Assembly: GCF_014257025.1 (NCBI RefSeq)
Contig: NZ_JACMSF010000041.1
Coordinates: forward strand, 1 to 64,000
Length of the DNA stretch: 64,000 nt
Reading direction: 5' to 3'
Source: Streptomyces cupreus
GTDB taxonomy: Bacteria; Actinomycetota; Actinomycetes; Streptomycetales; Streptomycetaceae
A program made the position numbers and the translations under genes. The notes under the pieces are model-generated. The model made no database searches, was not told the origin of the DNA, and was given only the letters and a program-made list of their open reading frames with translations. Positions 51,778 through 60,575 of the stretch are shown here, one piece after another (position 1 is the stretch's first letter; the number at the start of each line of letters is the position of its first letter).

Positions 51778-53187
51778 TCAGATCCCGTCCATGAGCGGTG
51801 TCAGTGCCTTCGGGCGGCGCGCGGGTGGGATCTGGGGCTGCCGTGTTTCCAGGCCGAAGGTGGTGAAGGCGGTGCGGGCGGGAAGGGGGTAGGGCTCCTT
51901 CTCCGTCACGGAGTTGAGGATGGTCGCGCTGCGCCAGGCGGCGAGGCCGAGGTCGGGGGTGCCGACGCCGTGGGTGTGGCGTTCGGCGTTCTGGACGTAG
52001 ACATTGCAGCCCGAGCCGGTGACGGAGGGGTCGAGCACGAGCCGGAACCGCTCGTCCACGCGCGGGCGTTCGCTGTTGTCGCGGCGCAGGTAGGGGTCGA
52101 GACCGGCGAGGACGCGGTCGAGGGGGCGTTCGCGGTAGCCGGTGGCGAGGACGACGGCGTCGGTGGTGAGGCGGTCGCGGGTGTTCTGCTCGATGTGTTC
52201 CAGGTGGAGTTCGACCCGGGCGGTCGCGACCCGGCCGGCGGTGCGGACGCGCACGCCCGGGGTGAGCACGGTGTCCGGCCAACCGCCGTCCAGCGTACGG
52301 CGGTAGAGCTCGTCGTGGATGGCGGCGAGGGTGCCGCTGTCGATGCCCCTGTGGAGCTGCCACTGCGAGGTGACGAGCCGGTCGCGGACGGGTTCGGCGA
52401 GGGCGTGGAAGTAGCGGGTGTGGTCGGGGGTGAAGTGCTCCAGGCCGAGCTTGGAGTACTCCATGGGGGCGAAGGCCTCGGTACGGCCGATCCAGTGCAG
52501 CCTCTCGCGGCCGGCGGGGCGGGCGCGGAGCAGGTCGAGGAAGATCTCGGCGCCCGACTGTCCCGAGCCGACGACGGTGACGTGCTCGGCGGCCAGCAGT
52601 TCCGCGCGGTGGGTCAGGTAGTCGGCGGCGTGGAACACCGGTACGCCCGGGGCCTCGACGAGGGGCCGCAGCGGGTCGGGGACGTACGGCTCGGTGCCGA
52701 TGCCGAGGACGACGTTCCGGGTGTACGTACGGCCCAGTGCCTCTGCCTCTCCTTCGGCGTCGAGCTGGGTGAAGTCGACCTCGAACACGTCCCGTTCGGG
52801 GTTGAAGCGCACGGCGTCGACCTGGTGGCCGAAGTGGAGCGCGAGGAGGTTCTCCGACACCCAGCGGCAGTAGGCGTCGTACTCGGCGCGCTGGATGTGG
52901 AAGCGCTCGGCGAAGTAGAAGGGGAAGAGCCGGTCGCGGCTTCTGAGGTAGTTGAGGAACGACCAGGGGCTCGCGGGGTCGACGAGGGTCACCAGGTCGG
53001 CGAGGAAGGGGACCTGGATGGTGGCGCCCTCGATCAGCAGGCCCGAGTGCCAGGCGAAGGCGGGGCGCTGGTCGTAGAAGACCGTGTCGAGTTCGGCGAG
53101 CGGTTGGGCGAGGGCGGCGAGGGAGAGGTTGAACGGGCCGATGCCGATGCCGACCAGGTCGCGGGGGGTGTCGGGGGTGGGGCTCAT
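51778..53187 (-). CDS. SidA/IucD/PvdA family L-lysine/ornithine/diamine N-monooxygenase
   Basis: 469 residues from ATG 53187. FAD-binding GIGIGPFNLSLAALAQPLAE, NADPH-binding VTVVGSGQSGAEIFLDLLRA, substrate/FAD motif ATGYRERPLD and WHSGLLIEGATIQVPFLADL are those of N-hydroxylating monooxygenases that add the hydroxyl to lysine, ornithine or cadaverine in hydroxamate siderophores (desB type). Its ATG overlaps the stop of the decarboxylase by 4 bp, so the two are translationally coupled, in the desA-desB order. No acyltransferase or NIS synthetase is in the window. Confidence 0.93.
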   Translation of the reverse strand: MSPTPDTPRDLVGIGIGPFNLSLAALAQPLAELDTVFYDQRPAFAWHSGLLIEGATIQVPFLADLVTLVDPASPWSFLNYLRSRDRLFPFYFAERFHIQRAEYDAYCRWVSENLLALHFGHQVDAVRFNPERDVFEVDFTQLDAEGEAEALGRTYTRNVVLGIGTEPYVPDPLRPLVEAPGVPVFHAADYLTHRAELLAAEHVTVVGSGQSGAEIFLDLLRARPAGRERLHWIGRTEAFAPMEYSKLGLEHFTPDHTRYFHALAEPVRDRLVTSQWQLHRGIDSGTLAAIHDELYRRTLDGGWPDTVLTPGVRVRTAGRVATARVELHLEHIEQNTRDRLTTDAVVLATGYRERPLDRVLAGLDPYLRRDNSERPRVDERFRLVLDPSVTGSGCNVYVQNAERHTHGVGTPDLGLAAWRSATILNSVTEKEPYPLPARTAFTTFGLETRQPQIPPARRPKALTPLMDGI

Positions 53188-55145
53188 CGGGGGGTGGTTC
53201 CTTCCACGAGGTTCAGGAGGGCGGCCAGGTCGTCTTGGCGGGTGTGGGGGTTGAGGAGGGTGACCTTCAGCCACAGTCGGCCGTCCAGCCGGGCGCGGCC
53301 GATGACGGCGCGGCCTTCGGTGAGGAGCTTTCGGCGTACGGCGGCGACGGTGTCGTCGGTGGCTTTGGTGGGGCGGAAGACGACCGTGCTGATGGTGGGG
53401 CGGTCGTAGAGCTCGAAGCCGGGGTGCTTGTCGACGAGGTCGGCGAACTCGCTTGCCTGTTCGCAGACTTGGTCGACCAGTCGCCCCATCCCCTTGCGTC
53501 CGAGGGTCTTGAGGGTGACCGCGATCTTGAGGATGTCGGGGCGGCGGGTGGTGCGCAGGGAGCGGGCGAGGAGGTCGGGGAGGCCGGCCTCGGTGTCGTC
53601 GTCGGCGTTGAGGTAGTCGGCGTGCTGGTGCAGGGCGGTGAGGTCGTGGGGGTCCCTGACGACCAGGAGTCCTGCGGCTACGGGCTGCCAGCCGAGCTTG
53701 TGCAGATCGAGGGTGACGGTCGCGGCGGCGTCGAGGCCGGCGAGCTTGTGGCGGTGCCGGTCGCTGAAGAGAAGACCGCCGCCGTAGGCCGCGTCGATGT
53801 GGAGGCGGGCGTGGTGTGCGGCGGTGATGCGGGCGATCTCGGCGAGCGGGTCGATGAGGCCCGCGTCTGTGGTGCCGGCGGTCGCGGCTACGAGGTGGGG
53901 GCCGGGGAGGCGGGTGAGGGCCTCGTCGAGGGCGACGGGATCGAGGATGCCGGCGGGGGCGGGTACGACGACGGGGTCGGGGAGCCCGAGGAGCCAGGCG
54001 GCACGGGAGAGGGAGTGGTGGGCGTTGGCACCGTGGATCAGGCGGGCGCCGGGGTGAGCTTCGCGGGCGAGGAGGAGGGCGAGCTGGTTGGATTCGGTGC
54101 CGCCGGTGGTGACGAGGGCGTCTGGTGGAGTGCCGTGGATTGGGGCTGCCGTGGCGCGGGAGCCACTCGCCCGCGCATGCGGGGCGCCGCTTGCCGTTGG
54201 GCCGGGCACCGCCCCAACGGCGCAACTGCCCGCGACCGGAACGGTGGCCGCGGACCTCTTGGCGCCCGCGGCTGCGGCGGGGGCCGGGGTGCCGGCGGCC
54301 GGGGCGGGAGCCAGAGCATCGGCGCCCGCGCCCTGGGCGGGATCCGGGGTGCCAGCGCCCGCGGCTTGGGCGGGACCATCGGCCGCGGCCTGGGCGGGAG
54401 CCGGGGTGTCCGCCGCCGGGGCGGGGGCCAGAGCATCGGCGCCCGCGGCCCGGGCGGGAGCCATGGCGTCGGCGGCTGGGGCTGGAGCCAGAGCGTCGCC
54501 CGCGGCTGCGGCGGGGGCCGGGGTGTCGGCGGCCGGGACGGGGGCCAAAGCGTCGGCGCCCACGGCCCGGGCGGGAGCCATGGCGCCGGCGGCCGGGGCG
54601 GGGACCAGAGCATCGGCGCCCGCAGCTGCGGCGGGAGCCACGGCGCCGGCGGCCGGGGCCAGAGCATCGGCGCCCGCGCCCTGGGCGGGGGCCGGGGTGA
54701 CGGCGCCCTGGGCGGGGGCCGGGGCGTTGGCGGTTGTGGTCAGCTTGGTGAGGGCTCGGGTTACCAGGGCTTCCAGTTCCGAGGCCGCCGGGGCCTGGTC
54801 CCAGGAGTCCAGGGAGGGGTTCAGGGTGCTTGCCGCCAGGTCGGCTGCCGTTGCTACCGCCAGGGGTGGGCAGTGGAGGTGGGCCGCGCACAGGGGGTGC
54901 GCGGGGTCCGAGGCGCCCTCTGCCAGGGCCCGGACCAGGGTGTACAGGGCGTCCGGGGTGCCCTCCTCCGGCAGTGCCTCGCCCAGCGCCTCCCGGACCC
55001 TCGCCGCCACCGCCTCCGGGCCTCCCGACGGCAGCGGGCCGCCGCGTGCCCTGGTGCCGTCGGTCAGTGCGTCGAGGACCGTGTCGAGCAACGGGCCCAG
55101 GGCTTGGGGGCCTTCTGGGCCCGATGCTGGAGACGACGTGCTCAT
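53184..55145 (-). CDS. PLP-dependent decarboxylase with a ~200-residue Ala/Pro repeat insertion
   Basis: 653 residues from ATG 55145. Group II PLP decarboxylase (lysine/diaminobutyrate type): LHCPPLAVATAADLAASTLN, SLDSWDQAPA, DALVTTGGTESNQLALLLAR, HIDAAYGGGLLFSDRHRH and the PLP Lys in LDLHKLGWQPVAAGLLV. Between SWDQAPAASELEALVTRALT and DALVTTGG sits about 200 residues of low-complexity (G-A-D-A-L-A-P-A-P-A-type) repeats absent from ordinary family members (about 480 residues). The insertion precedes the cofactor core, so the enzyme may still fold. In siderophore loci the enzyme makes cadaverine or a diamine for the monooxygenase. Confidence 0.88.
   Translation of the reverse strand: MSTSSPASGPEGPQALGPLLDTVLDALTDGTRARGGPLPSGGPEAVAARVREALGEALPEEGTPDALYTLVRALAEGASDPAHPLCAAHLHCPPLAVATAADLAASTLNPSLDSWDQAPAASELEALVTRALTKLTTTANAPAPAQGAVTPAPAQGAGADALAPAAGAVAPAAAAGADALVPAPAAGAMAPARAVGADALAPVPAADTPAPAAAAGDALAPAPAADAMAPARAAGADALAPAPAADTPAPAQAAADGPAQAAGAGTPDPAQGAGADALAPAPAAGTPAPAAAAGAKRSAATVPVAGSCAVGAVPGPTASGAPHARASGSRATAAPIHGTPPDALVTTGGTESNQLALLLAREAHPGARLIHGANAHHSLSRAAWLLGLPDPVVVPAPAGILDPVALDEALTRLPGPHLVAATAGTTDAGLIDPLAEIARITAAHHARLHIDAAYGGGLLFSDRHRHKLAGLDAAATVTLDLHKLGWQPVAAGLLVVRDPHDLTALHQHADYLNADDDTEAGLPDLLARSLRTTRRPDILKIAVTLKTLGRKGMGRLVDQVCEQASEFADLVDKHPGFELYDRPTISTVVFRPTKATDDTVAAVRRKLLTEGRAVIGRARLDGRLWLKVTLLNPHTRQDDLAALLNLVEGTTPR
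54130..54740 (-). repeat. in-frame minisatellite tract in the decarboxylase gene
   Basis: Roughly 610 bp of GC-rich, imperfectly repeated sequence read in frame as about 6 copies of a G-A-D-A-L-(A/V)-P motif, each followed by A-P-A-A-D/G-T/A-(P/M)-A-P-A-type spacers of 12-30 residues. At the core-proximal end (54193-54221) lies a perfect 9-bp inverted repeat GCCGTTGGG/CCCAACGGC, similar to hairpins of intergenic Streptomyces elements. Length variants would shift by about 60 bp. Confidence 0.78.
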
Positions 55146-55232
55146 GGCTTCCAGCTTGTACGCCGATGAGGCGTCGTGTCCGAAAAGCCCGGGGTTCGGA
55201 ACCCGAAAGAGGGTACTTCCGTCCGCGGGCCG

Positions 55233-57728
55233 TCAGGCCTGCCGTACCCCCTGCCTCACCCGCAACGCCCTCCCCAGGTCGTCCAGTTGGTCCACCAGCT
55301 TGCGCCGCAGTGCCGGGATCGGATCCGCTTCGCTCAGACAGGTCTCGCCCAGGCCCAGGGTCTCCTCGTCCACCGCGTACACCGGGAACGCCCACCGGCC
55401 CACGACGTCCGCGATGGCCGGGCCCCGCCGGGCGGCGACGGCGACCGCGTCCTCGTAGAAGCGCGGCACGTACTGCCGTACGAGATCGGCCTGTTCGGGC
55501 TGCCAGAAGCCCTGGGCCGTGGCGGTGAAGAGGTAGTTGGAGAGGTCGTCCGTGGCGAACATCGCGTCCCACGCGCGTGCCTTGGCCTCCGCGTCCGGCA
55601 GGGCCGCACGGCAGCGGGCCGCGCCCTCCCGTCCGGTGGCGCTCGGGTCGCGCTCCAGCTCGGCGGCGATGGCGGCCTCGTCGGTGGCGCCGAGGACCGC
55701 GAGCCGGGACAGGATCCGCCAGCGCAGTTCGGGGTCGAGCTCGGGTCCGCCGGGCACGGTGCCGTCGGCGAGCCAGGCGGCGATCGTGTCGGGGTGCGCG
55801 GCGACGTCGATGGCGTGGCGTACGGCGATCAGGCGCAGGCCGGGGTGGTCGCCGTCCTCGGTGCGGCGGATGAGGTCGCGGCACAGGGAGGAGAGGGTGG
55901 CCAGGGCGGCGGGGCGCTCCTCGGGGGCGAGGTAGCGGTCGGCGACCTGCGCGGCGGCAAAGCCGAGGACACCTTGGACCAGGGCCAGGTCCGTCTCGTG
56001 CGGGAGATGCGTACGGGCCGTCTCCAGGTAGGCGGCGGCCGGGAGTTCGCCGTCGCGGACGGCGTCCCTGAGGGCGTTCCACACCACCGCGCGGGTCAGC
56101 GGCTCGGGCAGCCCGGACAGGGCCGTACGCACGCCCTCGAAGGACTCGGCGTCGAAGCGGACCTTGGCGTAGGAGAGGTCGCCGTCGTTGAGCAGGAGCA
56201 GGGTGGGGCGCTTGCCGATGGGCCGCGGCTCGGTCTGCGGGACGTCGAGGGCGAGGCGCTCGCGCAGGACCAGATGGCGGCCCTCGTCGGCGACGTCGAG
56301 GTCGTAGAGGCCGACGGCGATGTGGTGCGGGCGGCTGCCGGTGCGCTCGACCTGCAAGGTGTACGTGCCGTCGTCGCCGGGCGTCACGCGCGGGGTGAGG
56401 GTGTCGACGCCGGTGGTGCGCAGCCAGGAGTCGGCCCAGGCGTGCACATCGCGGTCGGTGTGGGCGGCGAGGGAGTCGATGAAGTCCGCGAGGGTGGCGT
56501 TGGCGAACTTGTGCCGCTTGAAGTGGGTGTTGATACCGGCGAGGAAGTCCTTCTCGCCGAGCCAGGCGACCAGCTGGCGCAGTGCGGAGGCGCCCTTGGC
56601 GTAGGAGATGCCGTCGAAGTTGAGCAGCGCGGAGGCGGTGTCGTCGACGGCCTCGGGGGCGACGGGGTGGGTGGAGGGGCGCTGGTCGGCGTCGTAGCCC
56701 CAGCCCTTGCGGACGACTCCGAAGTCGGTCCAGGTGTCGGTGAAGCGGGTCGCCTCGGTGAGGGTGTGGTAGCCCATGTACTCGGCGAAGGACTCGTTCA
56801 GCCAGATGTCGTCCCACCAGCGCAGGGTGACGAGGTCGCCGAACCACATGTGGGCCATCTCGTGGGCGATGACCATGGCGCGGGTCTGCCGCTCGGTGTC
56901 GGTGACGGCGGAGCGGTAGACGAACTCGTCACGGAAGGTGACGAGGCCCGGGTTCTCCATGGCGCCGGCGTTGAACTCGGGGACGAACGCCTGGTCGTAG
57001 GAGTCGAAGGGGTAGGGCTCGTCGAACTTCTCGTGGTAGCGGTCGTAGCACTGCTTGGTGATCTCGAAGAGCTCGTCGGCGTCCGCGTCCAGGTAGGGGG
57101 CGAGGGAGCGGCGGCAGTGGATGCCGAAGGGCAGTCCGCGGTGTTCGGTGGTGACCGAGTGCCAGGGTCCCGCGGCGACGGCGACGAGGTAGGTGGAGAT
57201 CAGCGGGGTAGGCGCGGCCTTCCAGACGCCGTCGGTGTGCTCGGTGACGCCGTTGGCGAGCACGGTCCAGCCCTCGGGGGCCTTGACGGAGAGCTCGAAG
57301 ACGGACTTGAGGTCGGGCTGGTCGAAGGCGGCGAAGACGCGCTGCACGTCGTCCATGAACAGCTGGGTGTAGACGTACGCCTCGCCGTCGGTGGGGTCCG
57401 TGAAGCGGTGCATGCCCTCGCCGGTGCGCGAGTAGCGCATGGCCGCGTCGACGCGCAGTTCGTGCTCTCCGGCGGTGAGGTTCTTCAGGGGCAGCCGGTT
57501 GCCGTCCAGGGTCTCCGGGTCGAGGGGCTGTCCGTCGAGCGTGACCGAGCGCAGTTCCGCAGGCTTGACCTCGACGAAGGTGTCCGCGTCCGCGCGCGTG
57601 ACGAACCGGATGACGGTCAGGGAGTCGAAGGTCTCGTCCCCGGTGGTCAGATCGAGTTCGATCGTGTAGCGGCGGACGTCGAGGAGCTGGGCACGGGTCT
57701 GCGCTTCGTCGCGCGTCAGTACGGACAT
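55233..57728 (-). CDS. pepN: aminopeptidase N (M1 family)
   Basis: 831 residues from ATG 57728 (another ATG at 57737 cannot be excluded). Zinc-peptidase motifs: FVPEFNAGAMENPGLVTFRD (GAMEN exopeptidase motif) and VIAHEMAHMWFGDLVTLRWW followed by DDIWLNESFAEY (H-E-x-x-H and the downstream Glu). The C-terminal ERAP-like domain (about 500-831) is present. It removes N-terminal residues from peptides. It stands alone on the minus strand, with an 87-bp gap after the decarboxylase start. Confidence 0.97.
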   Translation of the reverse strand: MSVLTRDEAQTRAQLLDVRRYTIELDLTTGDETFDSLTVIRFVTRADADTFVEVKPAELRSVTLDGQPLDPETLDGNRLPLKNLTAGEHELRVDAAMRYSRTGEGMHRFTDPTDGEAYVYTQLFMDDVQRVFAAFDQPDLKSVFELSVKAPEGWTVLANGVTEHTDGVWKAAPTPLISTYLVAVAAGPWHSVTTEHRGLPFGIHCRRSLAPYLDADADELFEITKQCYDRYHEKFDEPYPFDSYDQAFVPEFNAGAMENPGLVTFRDEFVYRSAVTDTERQTRAMVIAHEMAHMWFGDLVTLRWWDDIWLNESFAEYMGYHTLTEATRFTDTWTDFGVVRKGWGYDADQRPSTHPVAPEAVDDTASALLNFDGISYAKGASALRQLVAWLGEKDFLAGINTHFKRHKFANATLADFIDSLAAHTDRDVHAWADSWLRTTGVDTLTPRVTPGDDGTYTLQVERTGSRPHHIAVGLYDLDVADEGRHLVLRERLALDVPQTEPRPIGKRPTLLLLNDGDLSYAKVRFDAESFEGVRTALSGLPEPLTRAVVWNALRDAVRDGELPAAAYLETARTHLPHETDLALVQGVLGFAAAQVADRYLAPEERPAALATLSSLCRDLIRRTEDGDHPGLRLIAVRHAIDVAAHPDTIAAWLADGTVPGGPELDPELRWRILSRLAVLGATDEAAIAAELERDPSATGREGAARCRAALPDAEAKARAWDAMFATDDLSNYLFTATAQGFWQPEQADLVRQYVPRFYEDAVAVAARRGPAIADVVGRWAFPVYAVDEETLGLGETCLSEADPIPALRRKLVDQLDDLGRALRVRQGVRQA

Positions 57729-57784
57729 GCAGGACATGCTGCCTGATGGCACTGACAAGTCACAGAGGCGGATCGGTACGCGGC

Positions 57785-58318
57785 CTATGTCCGGTCCTGC
57801 GCCGGTCGGGCGCCGGAGGGGTCGCGCTGCGGCGGGACCTGGGCGTCGGGGTGGGGCAGGACGGGCTCGTCGGGCTCCGTCTGGCCCTTGACCAGGGCGC
57901 GCAGTTCGCGGACCTCCTGCTCCAGGGCGCGGTGGCGGCGGTGGGCGTCGTAGAGGTAGCGGACCTTGGTGCGCAACGCCCAGGGGTCGATGGGTTTCAT
58001 CACGAGGTCGGCCACGCCCAACCCGAAGGCGGCCGAGGTCAGTTCCTGATCCTGACCGAAGCCGGTCAGTAAAATGACCGGAATGTGCTGGGTCTGTTCC
58101 AGGCGGCGCATGTAGCGCACCACGTCCAGACCGCTGACGCCGGGCATGCGCACATCGAGCAGAAGGAGCCCGACCTGCCCGCGCAGCACCTGCTTGAGCG
58201 CTTCGTCGCCGGTGGTGGCGCGGCTGAGCCGGTAGCCCAGGGGGGCGAGGGCGCTCTCCAGCGCGTACAGCGTGTCCTCATGGTCGTCGACGATGAGGAT
58301 CTTGGCATCCGACGGCAT
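57785..58318 (-). CDS. response regulator, receiver domain only
   Basis: 177 residues from ATG 58318. A CheY-like receiver (about 6-125): ILIVDDHEDTLYALESALAP, phosphoacceptor in LLLLDVRMPGVSG, LLTGFGQDQ and Lys in VMKPIDPWALRTKVRYLYDA. After it come a short coiled coil (RALEQEVRELRALV) and a Pro/Asp tail; no output domain. It may pair with a hybrid or orphan kinase elsewhere. Confidence 0.9.
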   Translation of the reverse strand: MPSDAKILIVDDHEDTLYALESALAPLGYRLSRATTGDEALKQVLRGQVGLLLLDVRMPGVSGLDVVRYMRRLEQTQHIPVILLTGFGQDQELTSAAFGLGVADLVMKPIDPWALRTKVRYLYDAHRRHRALEQEVRELRALVKGQTEPDEPVLPHPDAQVPPQRDPSGARPAQDRT

Positions 58319-58459
58319 GGCCCGACGTCCCTCCCGCATGGGACAACCAGCTTATGTCTGTGATGCTGACGGGTTGTGCCCGCCGGCTGACAAGAAGTGC
58401 ACAGCGCAGCATGCCCCGCGCGGGCGGCCGTGTCACGCCCTCGGAGGGGTGGGAGGTGG

Positions 58460-58810
58460 TCAGTTCGCCGTGGGCGCAGCGCCGTTGACGGCATCCTCGG
58501 CGATGGACTCGTGGTGTCTGATCACCTCGGCGATGATGAAGTTCAGGAATTTCTCGGCGAAGGCCGGGTCGAGCTTGGCGTTCTCGGCGAGAGTGCGCAG
58601 CCGGGCGATCTGCCGGGCCTCGCGGGCCGGGTCGGCGGGCGGCAGCTGGTGGGCGGCCTTGAGGTGGCCGACCTGCTGGGTGCACTTGAAGCGCTCGGCG
58701 AGCATATGGACGACGGCCGCGTCGATGTTGTCGATGCTGTCGCGCAGCCGGGCGAGCTCCTCGCGGACGGCGGGGTCGACGTCACCGGTTCCGGTGTTGC
58801 TGGTGGTCAT
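58460..58810 (-). CDS. chorismate mutase (AroQ class)
   Basis: 116 residues from ATG 58810. AroQ helices: ELARLRDSIDNIDAAVVHML, AERFKCTQQVGHLKAAHQLP with the Lys/Arg of the active site, REARQIARLRTLAENAKLDP and FLNFIIAEVIRHHESIAEDA. It converts chorismate to prephenate for Phe/Tyr synthesis. Actinobacterial CM depends on complex formation with DAHP synthase, not seen here. Single gene. Confidence 0.93.
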   Translation of the reverse strand: MTTSNTGTGDVDPAVREELARLRDSIDNIDAAVVHMLAERFKCTQQVGHLKAAHQLPPADPAREARQIARLRTLAENAKLDPAFAEKFLNFIIAEVIRHHESIAEDAVNGAAPTAN

Positions 58811-58830
58811 AAGCGACAACCCTACGGGGC

Positions 58831-59151
58831 TCAGGGGCGCTCGATCATCGGTGGATCATCCGGGTCCGGAATGCGGTCGCTCCAGCCACCGGGGACGGTC
58901 CGGCCCTGCTGGGCGCGGAAGCGTACGGGGGGCATGCCGACGCGGCGGGTGAACAGGCGGGAGAAGTAGGCCGGATCGTCGTAGCCGACGCGGCGGGCGA
59001 CGGCCGCGACGGGCAGTTCGGTGGCGGCGAGGAGTTCCTTGGCGCGGCCGAGGCGGCTGCCGAGGAGGTAGTCCTTGGGGCTGTGTCCGGCGCCGCGGCG
59101 GACGGCGGTGCGCAGTTCGGCGACGGTCATGCCGTACCGGGCGGCGTGCTG
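58831..59151 (-). pseudogene. AraC family regulator, C-terminal DNA-binding remnant
   Basis: The last ~107 residues of an AraC/XylS protein are present: part of the first helix-turn-helix (RQHAARYGMTVAELRTAVRR, HSPKDYLLGSRLGRAKELL) and the second (PVAAVARRVGYDDPAYFSRL then FTRRVGMPPVRFR). No sensor domain is encoded upstream; the frame continues into unrelated sequence. The point of loss is near 59151-59208, where a GH35 remnant starts on the other strand, so one deletion probably removed the facing 5' ends of both genes. Confidence 0.8.
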
Positions 59152-59207
59152 CCGAGGGCCCGCTCCCCCGCCTGACCACCTGGGCGTCCCTGGCCGCCGT
59201 ACTGTAG

Positions 59208-59695
59208 GCGCGTGGCGGTGCGGAGGTGTCCGGGCCCGTTCCGCCGACGTTCGAGGAGCTGGGCGTGGACCGGGGTGTGGTGCGCTACGAGGTGGGCGTG
59301 CCGGGGCCGCGGCAGCCGTATCCGCTGATCGCGCGGGGGCTGCGGGACATCGCGGTGGTGTACGCCGACGGGGAGCGGGCCGGGGGCAGCGGGGAGGCCA
59401 AGGGGATCACCGGGGGGATCCTGCACGAGCGGCAGTATCGGCACGGCGTACGCGCGCGTGGGCTGCGGCTCGACGACCTGGACGACGTGTCGGGCGTGCT
59501 TCGCTGCTGGAACTGTCGGGCTGGACACGCGGGTTCGTGTGGATGAACGGCTTCAACCTGGGCCGGTACTGGTCGGCGGGGCCGCAGCGGGCGCTGTTCG
59601 TTCCGGGACCGGTGCTGGGCGAGGGGGAGAACGAGGTGCGGGTGCTGGAGTTCGAGAGCGCCCCGGCGCAGGCGCCCGCCCTGAAGAGCGTGTGA
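59208..59695 (+). pseudogene. GH35 beta-galactosidase, C-terminal remnant with frameshift
   Basis: The sequence reads as the C-terminal domains of a GH35 beta-galactosidase: GPVPPTFEELGVDRGVVRYE, RGLRDIAVVYADGE, GGILHERQYRHGVRARGLRL, then after a frame change near 59480-59505, SLLELSGWTRGFVWMNGFNL and GRYWSAGPQRALFVPGPVLG to the stop at 59693-59695. The catalytic N-terminal barrel is missing and there is an internal deletion (AGGSGEAKGITGG). It abuts the AraC remnant head-to-head. Confidence 0.85.
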
Positions 59696-59712
59696 GCCGC
59701 ACCGGAACGCGT

Positions 59713-59753
59713 TGAGCCGTACGCCCTCCCTGACGGTGAGGGCGTACGGCTCA
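59713..59753. terminator. terminator between the GH35 remnant and the trypsin gene
   Basis: TGAGCCGTACGCCCTC (59713-59728) and GAGGGCGTACGGCTCA (59738-59753) are perfect 16-bp arms around a 9-nt loop, in the 79-bp gap between convergent genes. Probably bidirectional. Confidence 0.9.
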
Positions 59754-59774
59754 CGCCGTCCGTGACCGCGTGCC

Positions 59775-60575
59775 CTACAGGGCCGACGCGGCCCGGGCTA
59801 TGTCGGCGGCGAACGTGTTCACCTGGGTGTAGACGCCGGGCACGCCCGCGCGGGCGCAGCCGTCGCCCCAGCTGACGATGCCGACCTGGATCCACTTGCC
59901 GGCGTCGTCCTTGCGGAACATCGGGCCGCCGGAGTCGCCCTGGCAGGTGTCGACGCTGCCGCGCGTCCAGCCGGCGCAGATCTCCTCGTTGGCGACCAGA
60001 CGGTTGCCGTAGTGGCGCTTGCAGACGCGGTCGGCGACGAACGGCACCGTGGCCTTGCGCAGCTTGGTGGTGCCGGTGCCCGCGCCCTCCTGGGTGTCGC
60101 CCCAGCCGGCGATCGTGAACATGCCGCGGTTGTAGCGGTCGGTGGTGGCGATCTTCAGCGTGGGCTTGTCGATCGGCTTGGCGAGCTTGATCAGCGCCCA
60201 GTCCTTGCCGGTGCCGTCATAGCCCGGGGCCACCTTCACCTTGGTCGACTTGACCTTGATCGCCGCGGAGGAGTTGAGGTCGTTGACACCCGCGGTGACG
60301 GTGATGCGGTTGTTGTTGCCGGAGCCGTCCATGCAGTGGGCGGCGGTCAGGACGATGTCCTTCTTGTAGAGCGCCCCGCCGCAGCCCATCGAGAGGTGGA
60401 CCATGAAGGGGAACTCGTTCTGCGCCGCGGGCGTTCCACCCACGACGCGGGTGTCCGCGGCCTGGGCGTCGCTCACGGGCTGGAGGGAGGCGACGGCGAG
60501 GGCGACGGCACCGAGCGCCGCGGCTCTCTTGACCAGGGTCAGGCCGCCGCTTCTCTTGGGCGAGTTATGGGTCAA
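59775..60575 (-). CDS. secreted trypsin-like serine protease (S1, SGT type)
   Basis: 266 residues from TTG 60575 (AAAGGA about 6 nt upstream). A signal peptide (about 18-38) and a short propeptide ending ADTR precede the mature start VVGGTPAAQNEFPFMVHLSM. Catalytic His in LTAAHCMDG, Asp in KDWALIKLAKP and Ser in DTCQGDSGGPMFRKD; the Asp before the active-site Cys (SVDTCQ) fits Arg/Lys-specific S1. Overall very like S. griseus trypsin. The R-VVGG junction can be cut by trypsin itself, so auto-activation is possible. Confidence 0.95.
   Translation of the reverse strand: MTHNSPKRSGGLTLVKRAAALGAVALAVASLQPVSDAQAADTRVVGGTPAAQNEFPFMVHLSMGCGGALYKKDIVLTAAHCMDGSGNNNRITVTAGVNDLNSSAAIKVKSTKVKVAPGYDGTGKDWALIKLAKPIDKPTLKIATTDRYNRGMFTIAGWGDTQEGAGTGTTKLRKATVPFVADRVCKRHYGNRLVANEEICAGWTRGSVDTCQGDSGGPMFRKDDAGKWIQVGIVSWGDGCARAGVPGVYTQVNTFAADIARAASAL

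Noticed and set aside
51778..56847. Single 1689-codon frame joining the monooxygenase to upstream sequence
   Set aside because: Only the part from ATG 53187 is the monooxygenase; the rest is an out-of-frame reading of the decarboxylase and pepN.
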